From contig JBEKPZ010000016.1 in the NCBI GenBank assembly GCA_049520215.1, positions 5,947-69,946 on the forward strand: a DNA stretch of 64,000 bases, in the 5' to 3' direction. The position numbers and the translations under genes were made by a program. The stretch is from Bog-159 sp049520215. GTDB taxonomy: Bacteria > Acidobacteriota > Terriglobia > Bryobacterales > Bryobacteraceae. The notes beneath the pieces are model-generated. The model worked only from the letters and a program-made list of their open reading frames with translations. It did not search any database and was not told the DNA's origin. This document shows positions 25,270-34,354 of the stretch, piece by piece (position 1 is the first letter of the stretch; every line of letters starts with the position of its first letter).

Positions 25270-26269
25270 AGCTGCTCACCCGCAGCACTGCCGCCCCCCG
25301 CACCGCGTCGTTCTTCAACATGCCCAGCGCGCGGTTAGCCTCCGCCAAAGGAAACTCCTGCACCTCGGTATGAATCGGAATCTCCGCCGCGATCTTCAGA
25401 AACTCCTCTCCATCCTGCCGCGTATTATTAGCCACGCTGCGAATCACGCGCTCGTGATACAGCAGGTTGTAATCCATCGCGGGAATCGGACTCATGTAAA
25501 TGCCGCCCAGCGCTACCGTGCCGCCCTTCTTCAGCACCCGCAGCGCCGACACCACCAACTCGCCCGCAGGCGCGAAAATGACCGCCGCGTCCAGCTTCTC
25601 CGGCGGCTGATCGTCGCCCGATCCGGCCCACTCCGCGCCCAATTCCCGCGCCAGTTCCCGGTGCCGCTCGTCGCGCGTCATGGCATACACCCGCACGCCC
25701 CAGTGCCGCGCCACCTGGATCGCCACGTGCGCCGCCGCCCCGAAGCCGTATAGCCCCAGCGCGCCGTCCGGCTGGATCGCCGACACCCGCAGCGACCGGA
25801 ATCCGATGATCCCCGCGCACAACAGCGGCGCGGCGGCCATATCGCTGAAGCCCTCCGGAATCGGATACACAAAGCTCTCGGCCGCCACAATGTACTCCGC
25901 ATAGCCGCCATCCACCGTGTAGCCGGTGAACGTCGCGGCCCCGCAAAGATTCTCGCGGCCCGTGCGGCAGTATTCGCAAACGCCGCAAGTGCGATGCAGC
26001 CACGCCACCCCCACGCGCGTCCCCGCACCGAAGCGCCGCGCCCCGGCGCCGCAACGTTCCACCGTCCCCACCACCTGGTGCCCCGGAATCACGGGACGCT
26101 TGCGCGGCGGCAGCTCCCCTTCCACCACGTGCAGATCGGTTCTGCACACGCCGCATGCATGTACCTTGACCAGCACCTCGTCCGCGCCCGGTTCAGGCAT
26201 GGGCGCTTCTTTGAACGCCAACGGATTCTGCTCGATCGGCGCAGCCGATTCCAAGACGCAAGCCCTCAT
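25268..26269 (-). CDS. Zinc-dependent alcohol dehydrogenase (AdhA-like MDR)
   Basis: 333 residues. Medium-chain dehydrogenase: catalytic zinc site C42 in HACGVCRTDLH with H in VIPGHQVVG, structural zinc cysteines in CGVCEYCRTGRENLC (about 95-109), Rossmann domain LGLYGFGAAAHVAIQVARHWG (about 170-190). GAAA replaces the usual GxGxxG, as in AdhA-type enzymes. It would interconvert alcohols and aldehydes with NAD(P)H. Convergent with the ATP-grasp-like gene, with the heptamer repeat touching its stop. Confidence 0.88.
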   Translation of the reverse strand: MRACVLESAAPIEQNPLAFKEAPMPEPGADEVLVKVHACGVCRTDLHVVEGELPPRKRPVIPGHQVVGTVERCGAGARRFGAGTRVGVAWLHRTCGVCEYCRTGRENLCGAATFTGYTVDGGYAEYIVAAESFVYPIPEGFSDMAAAPLLCAGIIGFRSLRVSAIQPDGALGLYGFGAAAHVAIQVARHWGVRVYAMTRDERHRELARELGAEWAGSGDDQPPEKLDAAVIFAPAGELVVSALRVLKKGGTVALGGIYMSPIPAMDYNLLYHERVIRSVANNTRQDGEEFLKIAAEIPIHTEVQEFPLAEANRALGMLKNDAVRGAAVLRVSS

Positions 26270-26291
26270 CCCAATGCCTCCTCATCCACCT

Positions 26292-26527
26292 GTGGGGCAG
26301 GTTGACAACTTGTTGACAACCCGAACGCCATGCAACAGTTTATCGCCAAATTCGAGAAGGATATCCAGGGTGCGATGTCCGGTGAGGATCATGTGAAGGG
26401 GATCGGTCAAAAGGTCAACCGAGCGGCGCTGGCTCCGCTTAAGCAGCACAATGTCGCGGGAGGGCAGGATAGCCGCAACCAAAAAAGGCGGCCTGAGAGG
26501 CCGCCGCAGGCCGAGGGCCTGCCCCAC
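26292..26527. other. Repeat-bracketed segment with a doubtful small frame
   Basis: Begins GTGGGGCAGGTTGACAAC at 26292 and ends GGCCTGCCCCAC at 26527, with the GGCGGCC-TGAGA-GGCCGCC module at 26487-26503, so the whole 236 bases has the bracketed layout of the palindromic repeats. The interior (26330-26470) could encode MQQFIAKFEKDIQGAMSG and onward, which faintly resembles the start of a long hypothetical protein seen in soil bacteria, then degrades. I treat it as a remnant at best. Confidence 0.4.
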
Positions 26528-26532
26528 GAAGA

Positions 26533-26856
26533 CTAAACGCTGAAGGAGCTGCCGCAGCCGCAGGTGGACTTCACTTGCGGATTGCTGAACTTGAACCCGG
26601 AGCCTTCCAGGGTCTCGACATAGTCGACTTCGGCCCCGTCCAGGTATAGCAGGCTGGCCTGGTCGACGAAAAGCTTCAGGCCGCCGAAGTTATAGGTCTT
26701 GTCCAACATGTTGGGTTGGTTCTCGAAGGCCATCGAGTAGCTGAAGCCCGAGCATCCCCCGCCGACCACCGCGATGCGCAGTCCGGCCGGCTTGGGCTCC
26801 TGCGAGTCCAAAATCTCCCTTACTTTGCCGACTGCCTTTTCCGTCATTTGCACCAT
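26533..26856 (-). CDS. A-type iron-sulfur carrier (IscA/ErpA/HesB family)
   Basis: 107 residues, the normal family size. The three cluster cysteines are present: C35 in VGGGCSGFSY, and C99 and C101 in KSTCGCGSSF. It delivers Fe-S clusters to apoproteins in the cytoplasm. The sequence alone does not separate ErpA from IscA or SufA, and no isc or suf genes are nearby. Monocistronic, with a repeat just beyond its 3' end. Confidence 0.93.
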   Translation of the reverse strand: MVQMTEKAVGKVREILDSQEPKPAGLRIAVVGGGCSGFSYSMAFENQPNMLDKTYNFGGLKLFVDQASLLYLDGAEVDYVETLEGSGFKFSNPQVKSTCGCGSSFSV

Positions 26857-27026
26857 ATGAAGTCCGACTCCTGTTTGAGAACTTGTCCCGCTACGCCATT
26901 ATACACGAGGCGGACCGGGACAGCCAACTAAATGGATGCCCCCAAAGCGCTTAAGTTGCGGGAATCTGCTATTTTTGGGAATGGAAGTTGAAACCGCGGG
27001 TGATCGGTCCGCGTCGGAATCGGTGT

Positions 27027-27692
27027 ATGGGAACACTGACCGGCGCGTTGCCATTCCCCGGCTTCGGTACCGGGGTTGCAACAAAAACCAGAGTGGATTA
27101 CCTGAACACCCAGGAAGGCGCATTGGTCCGGCGCGCGCAGGCGGGCGAGGAAGCGGCTTTCCGCGAAATCGTGGAGAAGTATCAATCCAAGGTGTTCTCC
27201 ATCATCCACGGCATCGTGCGCCAGCGCAACGACGTGGAAGATATTGCGCAGCAAGTGTTTGCCAAGGTTTACCTGTCGATCAGGAATTTCGATTTCCGCA
27301 GTTCGCTGATCACCTGGATCTACAAGATCACGGTGAACGAGTGCTTCGACTACCTGCGCAAGAAAAAAGTGCGCAAGCTGGTGTACGAGAGCGATCTGAG
27401 CGAAGACGAAGTGCGCCGCGTGGAGAACGCCGATCCCGCGATCGATCGCCAGCCGGCCGCGGATCTGAACCTGGCGCGCCGGGACTACGTCCTGAAACTT
27501 CTCAGCCGGGTATCGGAAGAGGAGCGCATGTTATTGATGATGAAGGAAGTTGAGGGGCATTCGGTGGAAGAACTGGCGGGCATGACGGGAATGAACGAAA
27601 ACACCATCAAGGTGAAATTATTCAGGGCGCGGCAGAAACTGGTGAAGGCCGCGCAGCGTCTGGACAGATTGCCCGGCTTAGTGGCCGGTTGA
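27027..27692 (+). CDS. RpoE-type RNA polymerase sigma factor
   Basis: 221 residues from ATG 27027; a TTG at 26988 would add 13. Region 2: YLNTQEGALVRRAQAGEEAAF, VFSIIHGIVRQRNDVEDIAQ, WIYKITVNECFDYLRKKK. Region 4: LLSRVSEEERMLLMMKEVEG and SVEELAGMTGMNENTIKVKL as helix-turn-helix. It is followed by a zinc-finger anti-sigma factor and a Spy-like protein, the classic envelope-stress arrangement. The conserved three-gene order suggests one operon despite an 89-base gap. Confidence 0.92.
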   Translation: MGTLTGALPFPGFGTGVATKTRVDYLNTQEGALVRRAQAGEEAAFREIVEKYQSKVFSIIHGIVRQRNDVEDIAQQVFAKVYLSIRNFDFRSSLITWIYKITVNECFDYLRKKKVRKLVYESDLSEDEVRRVENADPAIDRQPAADLNLARRDYVLKLLSRVSEEERMLLMMKEVEGHSVEELAGMTGMNENTIKVKLFRARQKLVKAAQRLDRLPGLVAG

Positions 27693-27781
27693 GCGAAGCA
27701 GGTTCCCCGGAAGCGGGCAAGTCGCAAAAAGACTCGCGCGGGGGGAAGAGTAAGGAACTGGTTTTGTAAAGGGAAGAAGCT

Positions 27782-28225
27782 ATGCACGCGGTAATCATTA
27801 ACGATCTTGAGGAGTACTTGAGCGGTGACCTGCCGCCTTCGGCTCTGGACCGCTTTCAAGCGCATCTGGAAACCTGCGGCAAATGCCGCCGGGAAGTTGA
27901 AGGGATTCAGGAGTCCGCTGGACTGCTGGCGTCGCTGAAACCTGCCGTGGGAGTGGATCCCCCCCCAAGTTTCGTAGCGCAAGTCATGCAAGCGGCTGCG
28001 GAACATGCGGTCCCGTCCTTCTGGACAGCCTTCGGGGATTTCGCGTTTGGGCGTCGGGTGGTGTTCGCTTCCTTGTTGACGCTGGCGGTGCTGGGCACCG
28101 TCCTGGTGTCGCGGGAAGCGGCCTACGCGCCCAATCCAACCACCCCCGAGGCGGTGATGGCCGACGCCGCAGGCTCTCCGAACGCCGGTCAGATGCTGGT
28201 GACGCTGGCAAGCTATGAACCATAA
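27782..28225 (+). CDS. Zinc-finger anti-sigma factor
   Basis: 147 residues. N-terminal ZAS domain with H28-x3-C32-x2-C35 (AHLETCGKCRRE), one TM at about 92-110 (VVFASLLTLAVLGTVLV), short periplasmic tail. AGGGAAG lies six bases upstream of the ATG. It should tether the sigma factor encoded 89 bases upstream. It overlaps the next gene by 11 bases. Confidence 0.88.
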   Translation: MHAVIINDLEEYLSGDLPPSALDRFQAHLETCGKCRREVEGIQESAGLLASLKPAVGVDPPPSFVAQVMQAAAEHAVPSFWTAFGDFAFGRRVVFASLLTLAVLGTVLVSREAAYAPNPTTPEAVMADAAGSPNAGQMLVTLASYEP

Positions 28226-28589
28226 CGCGCTCGCGAAACCTGCCGCGCTCCAGTTTTGGGAGTCCCCCAAGTTCGCCGGCGTTGGGGTCTTGCTATTGGT
28301 GTTCCTGTGCGGGGCCGCGGCCGGAGCCGTGGCCATGAATCTGGGCGCACACGAGGTGCTGCATCCGCACCCGTTTTGGGACAACAGCGCCAAGACCGAA
28401 TACCTCAAGAGTGTGACCAAGCGGCTGGATCTGACTCCCGATCAGGCGTCCCAGATGGCCAGCATCCTGGACGACTTCGCGAAGTACTATCAAACCGTCC
28501 TGTCGGACGGCAGAGCTCGCATTTTTAATATTTTGAACGACGAGCAGAAGCGCAAGTTCGAGCAGATGCTGAAAGAACGCCCGCGCTAG
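28215..28589 (+). CDS. Spy/CpxP-like membrane-anchored periplasmic protein
   Basis: 124 residues. One N-terminal TM (FAGVGVLLLVFLCGAAAGAVA, about 20-40), then a periplasmic helical domain with LDLTPDQASQMASILDD and LNDEQKRKFEQML, the LTxxQ-type pattern of Spy/CpxP/heavy-metal-sensor proteins. It likely senses envelope stress or metals for the sigma/anti-sigma pair upstream. Overlaps the anti-sigma gene. Confidence 0.75.
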   Translation: MNHNALAKPAALQFWESPKFAGVGVLLLVFLCGAAAGAVAMNLGAHEVLHPHPFWDNSAKTEYLKSVTKRLDLTPDQASQMASILDDFAKYYQTVLSDGRARIFNILNDEQKRKFEQMLKERPR

Positions 28590-28595
28590 CAAAGA

Positions 28596-28648
28596 GCGGC
28601 CTGAGAGGCCCGGCCCGGAGGGCACCCCTAACTGAGTGCCTGCCCCAC
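28596..28648. repeat. Modular palindromic repeat between convergent genes
   Basis: GCGGCC-TGAGA-GGCC, then GGCCCGGAGGGCACC and a GGCAC...GTGCC pair, ending TGCCCCAC. It lies exactly between the Spy-like gene and the diguanylate cyclase stop, a likely two-way terminator. Confidence 0.75.
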
Positions 28649-28654
28649 AGGAAT

Positions 28655-29803
28655 TCAGGCGACCAGGTGGATGCGGTTGCGGCCTTCGCCTTTGGCGCAA
28701 TACAACGCCTTATCGGCGGTATGCAGCAGCGCCTTGGCGGATCTCTCTCCGGCGTACTGGACGACGCCGAAGCTGGCGGTTACCTTGCACGTGCGGTCAT
28801 CCGGCGATCGATACTCCAAGCGTTCCCAATGCTCCCGCAAGCGTTCCATAAGCTGGCCGGCGCGGTCCCCGCTGGTATCGGGCAGGACGATGCAGAACTC
28901 GTCGCCGCCCAAGCGCCCGGCGATGTCGGCGCTGCGTATGCCGCCGCGCACGAGTTTTCCGAAAGAGGCCAGGATCTCGTCGCCGGCCGCATGCCCGTGA
29001 GCGTCGTTGATGGACTTGAAGCTGTCGATATCGCAGAGGCACACCGATAACGGCTGGCCGGTACAGGCGGCGTCCGCAATGGCGAAGTCGAGCCTGGCCA
29101 TCAGGGTATGACGGCTCGCGAGGCCAGTCAGGGTGTCGTGCGCGACGTGGTATCGGGCCTTGTGGAAAGCCGCCTCCACCATGGATAGATCGTGAAAGAC
29201 GACGGCCAGCGACACGCACAGCAGAAAGAGGGCGGCGGCGCAGCTTAGCAACACCATCCATTGCAGGCGGCGGCTGCTGGACTCCTGTTGGGCAAAGCGC
29301 GATGTCAGGTTTTCCTGCTCCTGGTGCTCCATATCTTGAATTCCGCGGCGGATTTCTTCGAGGTACTCAGGGCCCCGATCAAAAGCCAGAATGCGGCGGG
29401 CGGCTGGAAAGCCCCGGTTATGCCCGATCTTCAGGAGCGCTTCCAGCAGGACCGTGCGTTGGAGGATGAGCGGCTCCATTCTGTCGATACGGGCTTGTTG
29501 GCGCGGGCAATCGGCGGTGAGCTTCCGGACCGCGGCGAGCTGGCGGCGGGTTTCGGTCAAGCCGGCGGAGTATGGGACCAGAGTGGACTCCTGGTCCGTG
29601 AGGAGGAATGCCCGCAGTCCTGTTTCGGCCACGGTGACACTGGCAGCAGTGGCTTCGAGGCGCGTGAGGACGTCGTGCGTGTGGGCCACCCAGCGGGCGT
29701 TCTCCACCAGTTTGTTTGAGGCCTGATAGACAGCGGTAGTGATCCCGATGAGACAGACGGCCAATCCGACAGCCGCGGCTTTGATTTCGTAACTTGCGAA
29801 CAA
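28655..29803 (-). CDS. CHASE3-GGDEF diguanylate cyclase
   Basis: 382 residues. TM1 about 9-28, periplasmic CHASE3-like four-helix domain about 30-180 (VAETGLRAFLLTDQE is the CHASE3 signature), TM2 about 184-205, then GGDEF domain about 215-382. The active motif GGDEF is intact in GRLGGDEFCIVLP, and RSAD five residues before it is the RxxD inhibitory site, so c-di-GMP should inhibit it. Makes c-di-GMP from two GTP. The stop lies seven bases from a palindromic repeat. Confidence 0.92.
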   Translation of the reverse strand: MFASYEIKAAAVGLAVCLIGITTAVYQASNKLVENARWVAHTHDVLTRLEATAASVTVAETGLRAFLLTDQESTLVPYSAGLTETRRQLAAVRKLTADCPRQQARIDRMEPLILQRTVLLEALLKIGHNRGFPAARRILAFDRGPEYLEEIRRGIQDMEHQEQENLTSRFAQQESSSRRLQWMVLLSCAAALFLLCVSLAVVFHDLSMVEAAFHKARYHVAHDTLTGLASRHTLMARLDFAIADAACTGQPLSVCLCDIDSFKSINDAHGHAAGDEILASFGKLVRGGIRSADIAGRLGGDEFCIVLPDTSGDRAGQLMERLREHWERLEYRSPDDRTCKVTASFGVVQYAGERSAKALLHTADKALYCAKGEGRNRIHLVA

Positions 29804-29860
29804 GTGCCAAGGATCGCACGGTGCGGGGGTGCGGTTCTAGTTTCTTTTAGTTAACAAACG

Positions 29861-29910
29861 GCAGAAGACAGAATACAGAAGACAGAAGTCAGAAGACGGA
29901 AGTCAGAATC
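29861..29910. repeat. Heptamer repeat (AGAAGAC/AGAAGTC)
   Basis: Imperfect tandem units AGAAGAC, AGAATAC, AGAAGAC, AGAAGTC, AGAAGAC, GGAAGTC between the cyclase promoter region and the lyase stop; the last 22 bases lie inside the lyase gene and encode its ILTSVF tail. Confidence 0.85.
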
Positions 29911-31379
29911 TGCTCGGCCAGGGCGGCGATGTCTCCTTCCATGGGGCGGTCGCGATCGAGGAAGGCGGCCACTTGACGGACGGCATCGTAGATGCGGCGG
30001 CTTCCCTGGCCCAGCCGCTGCGGGCCGCCGCGGAGGTCCACGGCCTGGGCCGCGGCCAGCAGCACCATAGCGGTGGCGTTGCGCAGGCACTCAATGGCAT
30101 CGGCGGCGGTCACGGCGGCGTGCATGCCCAGGCTCACCACATCCTGGTTGTATTGCTCGGTGGGCAGGGAATGGATAGAACTCGGGCCGGCCATCTGGCG
30201 AATGGCGCAGGTGAGGCTCGAGATGCTCAACTGCATGCCTTTGAATCCGGAATTGACGCCCGGTTCGGGCACCAGGTTGGCCGGCAGGCCGCCCGAGAAC
30301 TTGTCGTCCACCAGCACGGCGAACAGCGCATTGGACCAATTGGCTTCAATGGCGAAATCCAGCTTGAGGGTGTCCAGCAGGCGGGAGATGTGGCCGCCAT
30401 AGAAGTTGCCGGCGCGGTAGAGATCGCCGGTTTCCGGGTCGATGAGCGGGTTGTCATTGGCCGAATTGATCTCGCGCTCGACGACGGCGCGCGCGGCGTC
30501 CAGGGCTTCCCAGGCCGGCCCGAGACCTTGCGGCACGCAGCGCAGCGAGTAGCACTTTTGAATATAAGATTCGGTGACGAATCCGCTGCCTTCGAGCAGG
30601 CCGAGGACGTGCGCCGCCACGGCAATTTGGCCGGGATGGCCCTTGCTCTCATGCACCCAGGGCCGATAAGGCTCCGACGGCGCCTGGAGCGCCTCTATGG
30701 ACAGTGCCACCGCTCCCAGCAGAGCGCGCAGCACGCGCCACGCATCCAACCAGAGCAGCGCGGCGAAAGCGGTCATGCCGGTGGTGCCGTTGATCAGCGC
30801 CAAGCCTTCCTTGGGGGCGAAACGCACGGTGGCGAGACCGGCGGCGCGCAACGCTTCCTCGGCTGGCACGCGGCGGCCCTGGTAATCGACCTGGCCCATG
30901 CCCGTCAGCGCGCGGGCGATGTAGGCGGAAGGCATGAGGTCGCCGGAGGCGCCCACCGATCCGTAGCGCGGGACCACCGGGACGATGCCGTGGTTCAGCA
31001 ACTCTTCCAGGGCCGAGACCAGTTCCCAGCGCACCGCGGAGGTGCCTCGGGAAAACGTCGCCAGACGCAGCAGCATGGCCGCCCGCACTACGTCCCGCGA
31101 CAAGGGAGCGCCAGTGCCGCAGGAAAGGTGATTCATCAGGTTGTGCTGGAAGCGTTCGGTTTGTTCGGCATCCAGCGAGAATCTGATGTTGCCGCCCACG
31201 CCGGTATTGACGCCGTAGATACGGTCGCCGGCGGCGAGGCGCTCCTCCAGTTTTACGCGGCCTTGCCGGATGCGCGCGCGCGCCGGCTCGGCAAACTCCA
31301 CGCGCGCCTCGCGGCGGGCTACGTCTTCCACATCTTCGATAGAGATCGGGCGAAGGCCCAGGACCAGGCTGTTTGGCAT
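29889..31379 (-). CDS. MIO-type aromatic amino acid ammonia-lyase, tyrosine-type selectivity
   Basis: 496 residues, full length for the HAL/TAL family. The A144-S145-G146 triad in GSVGASGDLMPSAYIA forms the MIO electrophile; the inner-loop Tyr is in DRIYGVNTGVG (Y55). The substrate-selectivity pair is H84-L85 in NLMNHLSCGTG, where histidine lyases have Ser-His and Rhodobacter TAL has His-Leu. So tyrosine (deamination to p-coumarate, or an aminomutase) is more likely than histidine. No hut genes adjoin it. A class II DAHP synthase gene lies 1.5 kb upstream. The last residues ILTSVF come from a heptamer repeat. Confidence 0.88.
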   Translation of the reverse strand: MPNSLVLGLRPISIEDVEDVARREARVEFAEPARARIRQGRVKLEERLAAGDRIYGVNTGVGGNIRFSLDAEQTERFQHNLMNHLSCGTGAPLSRDVVRAAMLLRLATFSRGTSAVRWELVSALEELLNHGIVPVVPRYGSVGASGDLMPSAYIARALTGMGQVDYQGRRVPAEEALRAAGLATVRFAPKEGLALINGTTGMTAFAALLWLDAWRVLRALLGAVALSIEALQAPSEPYRPWVHESKGHPGQIAVAAHVLGLLEGSGFVTESYIQKCYSLRCVPQGLGPAWEALDAARAVVEREINSANDNPLIDPETGDLYRAGNFYGGHISRLLDTLKLDFAIEANWSNALFAVLVDDKFSGGLPANLVPEPGVNSGFKGMQLSISSLTCAIRQMAGPSSIHSLPTEQYNQDVVSLGMHAAVTAADAIECLRNATAMVLLAAAQAVDLRGGPQRLGQGSRRIYDAVRQVAAFLDRDRPMEGDIAALAEQILTSVF

Positions 31380-31403
31380 GATTATATTCGACGGCAGGCG
31401 CTA

Positions 31404-32273
31404 TTATTCGATTGTAAAGCTCTGGCGGGCCTCGGCGGTCTGGCTGCCCACGCCGTCATGCGCGGTGACTAACAGAGTGTACTCGCCGGGGCGGGTATCG
31501 GGCTTGGTGGCCAGGCTGAAAACGGCGGGCACGTAGCGCTTGGGATAAAACGACTGGCTACGGTCCGCGCCCGCCTGCGGCTGGGTGTAGATGGTCTTGC
31601 CGCTGGGCGCGAGCACCGCTACGTCATAGCTGACGTCGATGGAATTGGTCTCGCCGTACTTGAAGCCGATCATATCGAAGCGCGCCCAGACCGCGTCTCC
31701 GCGGCGGTAAGCGGCCTTCGACAGAGCTTCCCTGTCATCCTCCCCGCGGAGGAAGCGGATATTGCGGATCACCAGGGTGTCGCTGGGGTCCACACGGCGC
31801 CCGTGAACTTCGAAGGGGACCTCTTTGGCAGCCGTGGCGTTGGCAATCAGGTCTGTGACGGAAATGGCGATTTTGTAGGTGCCCGAATCGGCCAGGGGCG
31901 GAATGACGATTTCCTGGTGGACGGTGGGCTTCCAGTTCTTATCCTCCGGGGCAAGGGTCTCTTCGATCTCGGCCGATACTGGCTCCATGAGACGCACGCC
32001 GTGCGGATCGAAGGCGTCCAGCTTGTAGCTGAGGTGCACGCGATCGACGGAAGAGGCGGTAAAGCCGTCGACCTGGAAGCTGAAAAACATGGTTTCGCCC
32101 GGATCGTGCGCAAAACTGTTGGGCACGGCGGCGCCGCCGTCCCGATCGGAGACGGTGGGCCTGACGACGGCTAGGGGCACAGCGGCCCCCCACAGCGAAC
32201 CGGCCAGGAGGAGAAGGAGCAGGGCTGGGTGAGGACCTAGCACCTTATTGGTGGATGTCATGATCGTCTTCAT
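31404..32273 (-). CDS. Secreted Ig-like/beta-sandwich protein, unknown function
   Basis: 289 residues with a signal peptide (hydrophobic core ALLLLLLAGSLWGAAVPLAV, about 17-36). The body is beta-rich with two similar halves, each ending in a TYKIAISVTDLIANATA- or EYTLLVTAHDGVGSQ-like strand pair, reminiscent of tandem Ig-like domains. No catalytic motif. It is coupled by ATGA overlap to the lipoprotein gene upstream (32270-32782), so the two probably work together at the cell surface. Confidence 0.7.
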   Translation of the reverse strand: MKTIMTSTNKVLGPHPALLLLLLAGSLWGAAVPLAVVRPTVSDRDGGAAVPNSFAHDPGETMFFSFQVDGFTASSVDRVHLSYKLDAFDPHGVRLMEPVSAEIEETLAPEDKNWKPTVHQEIVIPPLADSGTYKIAISVTDLIANATAAKEVPFEVHGRRVDPSDTLVIRNIRFLRGEDDREALSKAAYRRGDAVWARFDMIGFKYGETNSIDVSYDVAVLAPSGKTIYTQPQAGADRSQSFYPKRYVPAVFSLATKPDTRPGEYTLLVTAHDGVGSQTAEARQSFTIE

Positions 32274-32782
32274 TGCGGTGTCGGCATATCGGGTGTTTCC
32301 GAGGCGAAGGTGAGCGGGATATCGATATCGTGGTTCTTCTGGCTGGTTTCATCGGTGACGCGCAGGCGATAGTGCTTGGGCGGGACGTCGAAGACGACAT
32401 TGCCCTGCAGCGTTTCGGCGGGCTTGACCCGCCGCAGGTAACCGGTCCAGTCGGGGACCTGGTCGCCGTTGGAGAGTTCGGCATAGGTCTGGCCGGCATC
32501 GTCCAGCAAGGTCAGGGTGGGGACCATGAGTTCGGTAGAGCCGCCATTGACCACGCTGAGGCGGATCAGGAAGAAGCGGTCTTTGGGCACCCGCGCGTCG
32601 GCGCCTTGTCCCAGTTGGGCTTTCCATTGGTCTTCGAAGACGTTATAGACCAGCGAGCCGGCGGTCACGCGCTCTCCCATGCGGTGAAGCTGGATCTCGG
32701 TCGGCGCGACGGGGGCGCATCCGGTAGCGGCCGCGAGGCAGACGAGGGCGGCGGCGGCCATAAAGGATTGCAAAGTGTGCAT
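32270..32782 (-). CDS. Lipoprotein, DUF4352-like
   Basis: 170 residues from ATG 32782; longer readings enter a palindromic repeat. Signal with lipobox (VCLAAATGC, Cys about 21). The body VTAGSLVYNVFEDQWKAQLG, FFLIRLSVVNGGSTELMVP and LLDDAGQTYAELSNG follows the DUF4352 beta-sandwich pattern seen in surface lipoproteins. It overlaps the start of the next secreted protein by four bases. Confidence 0.72.
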   Translation of the reverse strand: MHTLQSFMAAAALVCLAAATGCAPVAPTEIQLHRMGERVTAGSLVYNVFEDQWKAQLGQGADARVPKDRFFLIRLSVVNGGSTELMVPTLTLLDDAGQTYAELSNGDQVPDWTGYLRRVKPAETLQGNVVFDVPPKHYRLRVTDETSQKNHDIDIPLTFASETPDMPTPQ

Positions 32783-32827
32783 AGAGGAATCTTGCGCCGT
32801 GGAGGTACCGGGTGTCAAGCGGGCGGT

Positions 32828-32873
32828 GGAAGGCCGATTGCCAATCGGCCTGCAGGTTGCCAACCTGCCCCAC
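32828..32873. repeat. GGCCGATTG palindromic repeat
   Basis: Modules AGGCCGATTG-C-CAATCGGCCT and GCAGGTTG-C-CAACCTGC, ending CCCCAC. A close relative at 34294-34348 has TGACAA-type centres. The two copies flank the DAHP synthase gene in the same orientation. Confidence 0.85.
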
Positions 32874-32881
32874 AAGAAGAA

Positions 32882-34222
<1,341 letters not shown>

Positions 34223-34293
34223 CCAGCCAACAGCTTAGCAAGTTGTGTTGACGCCGGTGCCTGGATCGGCCCACATCACGGCATGCCGCAAAC

Positions 34294-34348
34294 GGAAGGC
34301 CGATTGACAATCGGCCTGCAGGTTGTCAACGTTGTCAACCTGCCCCAC
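34294..34348. repeat. GGCCGATTG palindromic repeat
   Basis: AGGCCGATTG-A-CAATCGGCCT, then GCAGGTTG...CAACCTGC enclosing TCAACGTTGT, ending GCCCCAC. Sister of 32828-32873; its GTTGACAAC part also matches 26292-26321. Confidence 0.85.
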
Positions 34349-34354
34349 AAGACG

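Noticed and set aside
26330..26536. Real small gene between repeats
   Set aside because: Its 3' third is translated palindromic repeat and the 5' part has only a faint family resemblance.
29889..31379. Annotation as HutH histidine ammonia-lyase
   Set aside because: The selectivity pair is His-Leu rather than Ser-His and no hut genes adjoin it; tyrosine-type is favoured.
29973..31472. Long plus-strand frame opposite the MIO lyase
   Set aside because: Antisense of a full-length, motif-complete lyase; composition is low in hydrophobic residues and no family is recognisable.
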